Assembly: GCA_018820315.1 (NCBI GenBank)
Contig: JAHJOQ010000138.1
Location: forward strand, 1-64,000
Origin: Candidatus Zixiibacteriota bacterium
GTDB lineage: Bacteria > Zixibacteria > MSB-5A5 > JAABVY01 > JAHJOQ01
DNA length: 64,000 nt
Reading direction: 5' to 3'
The notes under the pieces were generated by a model, which searched no databases, was not told the origin of the DNA, and saw nothing but the letters and a program-made list of their open reading frames with translations. The translations under genes were made by a program, and so were the position numbers. Shown here in pieces: positions 63,897 through 64,000 of the stretch (its first letter is position 1; every line of letters begins with the position of its first letter).

Positions 63897-64000
63897 ATGA
63901 AATCCTCACGGCATCACATCACCACAGCGTTGAGCCTGATATTAGCTGCCGCTACCCTGATAACGGTGGAAGGGTGTGCAGCTCGCAGCATGGCCCGACG
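63897..64000 (+). CDS. Lipoprotein, N-terminal fragment (runs off the window)
   Basis: The first 34 codons read MKSSRHHITTALSLILAAAT, then a hydrophobic stretch and a lipobox-like VEGCAARS. The signal and Cys suggest an envelope lipoprotein. The window ends inside the gene, so no function can be given. Confidence 0.6.
   Translation, partial: MKSSRHHITTALSLILAAATLITVEGCAARSMAR

Overview
The window looks like part of a chromosome of a Gram-negative bacterium of the FCB group. My best guess is candidate division Zixibacteria or a close relative. The grounds are a secreted protease ending in a dockerin-like tail of the VDIDDVVYLI / GGPAP type that I associate with that lineage, many lipoproteins with lipoboxes, an MsbA-like exporter beside LPS-type glycosyltransferases, a C-terminal outer-membrane-barrel-like domain, and the rpsU, dnaG, smc and ftsY housekeeping set. 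This is an inference from gene content; the 23S fragment at the left edge could settle it.

Layout. 1-0.8 kb: 3' end of 23S rRNA, 5S rRNA and a terminator. 0.9-4.4 kb: small secreted or lipoprotein genes on the minus strand, interrupted by a REP-associated tyrosine transposase (RAYT) element and what looks like an internally deleted copy of it. 4.4-9.1 kb: metF-metH methionine/folate pair. 9.4-16.6 kb: accessory stretch with a DUF418 membrane protein, envelope repeat protein, PAS protein, an ArsR/Cys-rich-protein locus and a predicted seven-bladed propeller lipoprotein. 16.9-21.1 kb: KAP NTPase and an M6 metalloprotease with thrombospondin-3 and dockerin-like repeats. 21.3-29.3 kb: aminotransferase, DapF-like epimerase with a substituted catalytic cysteine, MFS carrier, ArgS, an EPSP-synthase-fold protein lacking its active-site residues, and a MATE carrier. 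29.5-38.2 kb: DUF2723 membrane protein, glycosyltransferase, UPF0104 flippase-like protein, mannose-1-P guanylyltransferase and small envelope or regulatory genes. 38.2-46.7 kb: palindrome-rich gap, then dtd, maf, rodZ-like, smc, ftsY, yjbQ and rlmH. 47-48.5 kb: rpsU-yqeY-cvpA. 48.5-50.3 kb: dnaG on the minus strand. 50.4-54.8 kb: hydrolases, DNA repair glycosylase, M50 protease. 54.9-61.9 kb: lipid exporter, three glycosyltransferases, Rsh. 62-64 kb: TPR protein, ComF, Smr and a truncated lipoprotein.

The most interesting signals are: (i) the RAYT element with inverted REP pairs and its deleted tandem copy, both carrying the same promoter/leader; (ii) several near-consensus promoters whose -10 box ends only 6-7 nt before the ATG, predicting leaderless mRNAs (dnaG and its divergent neighbour, dtd, the right-edge lipoprotein); (iii) two enzyme homologues with substituted active sites (DapF-like Cys to Ser; EPSP-synthase-like lacking Lys, Arg, Asp and Glu); (iv) an unusually short cysteine-rich gene next to arsR with a paired CATATG-centred motif; (v) two distant copies of a MITE-like palindromic element. 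No CRISPR array, integrase, prophage or tRNA gene was seen. All functional calls rest on motif recognition by eye; no database search was run.
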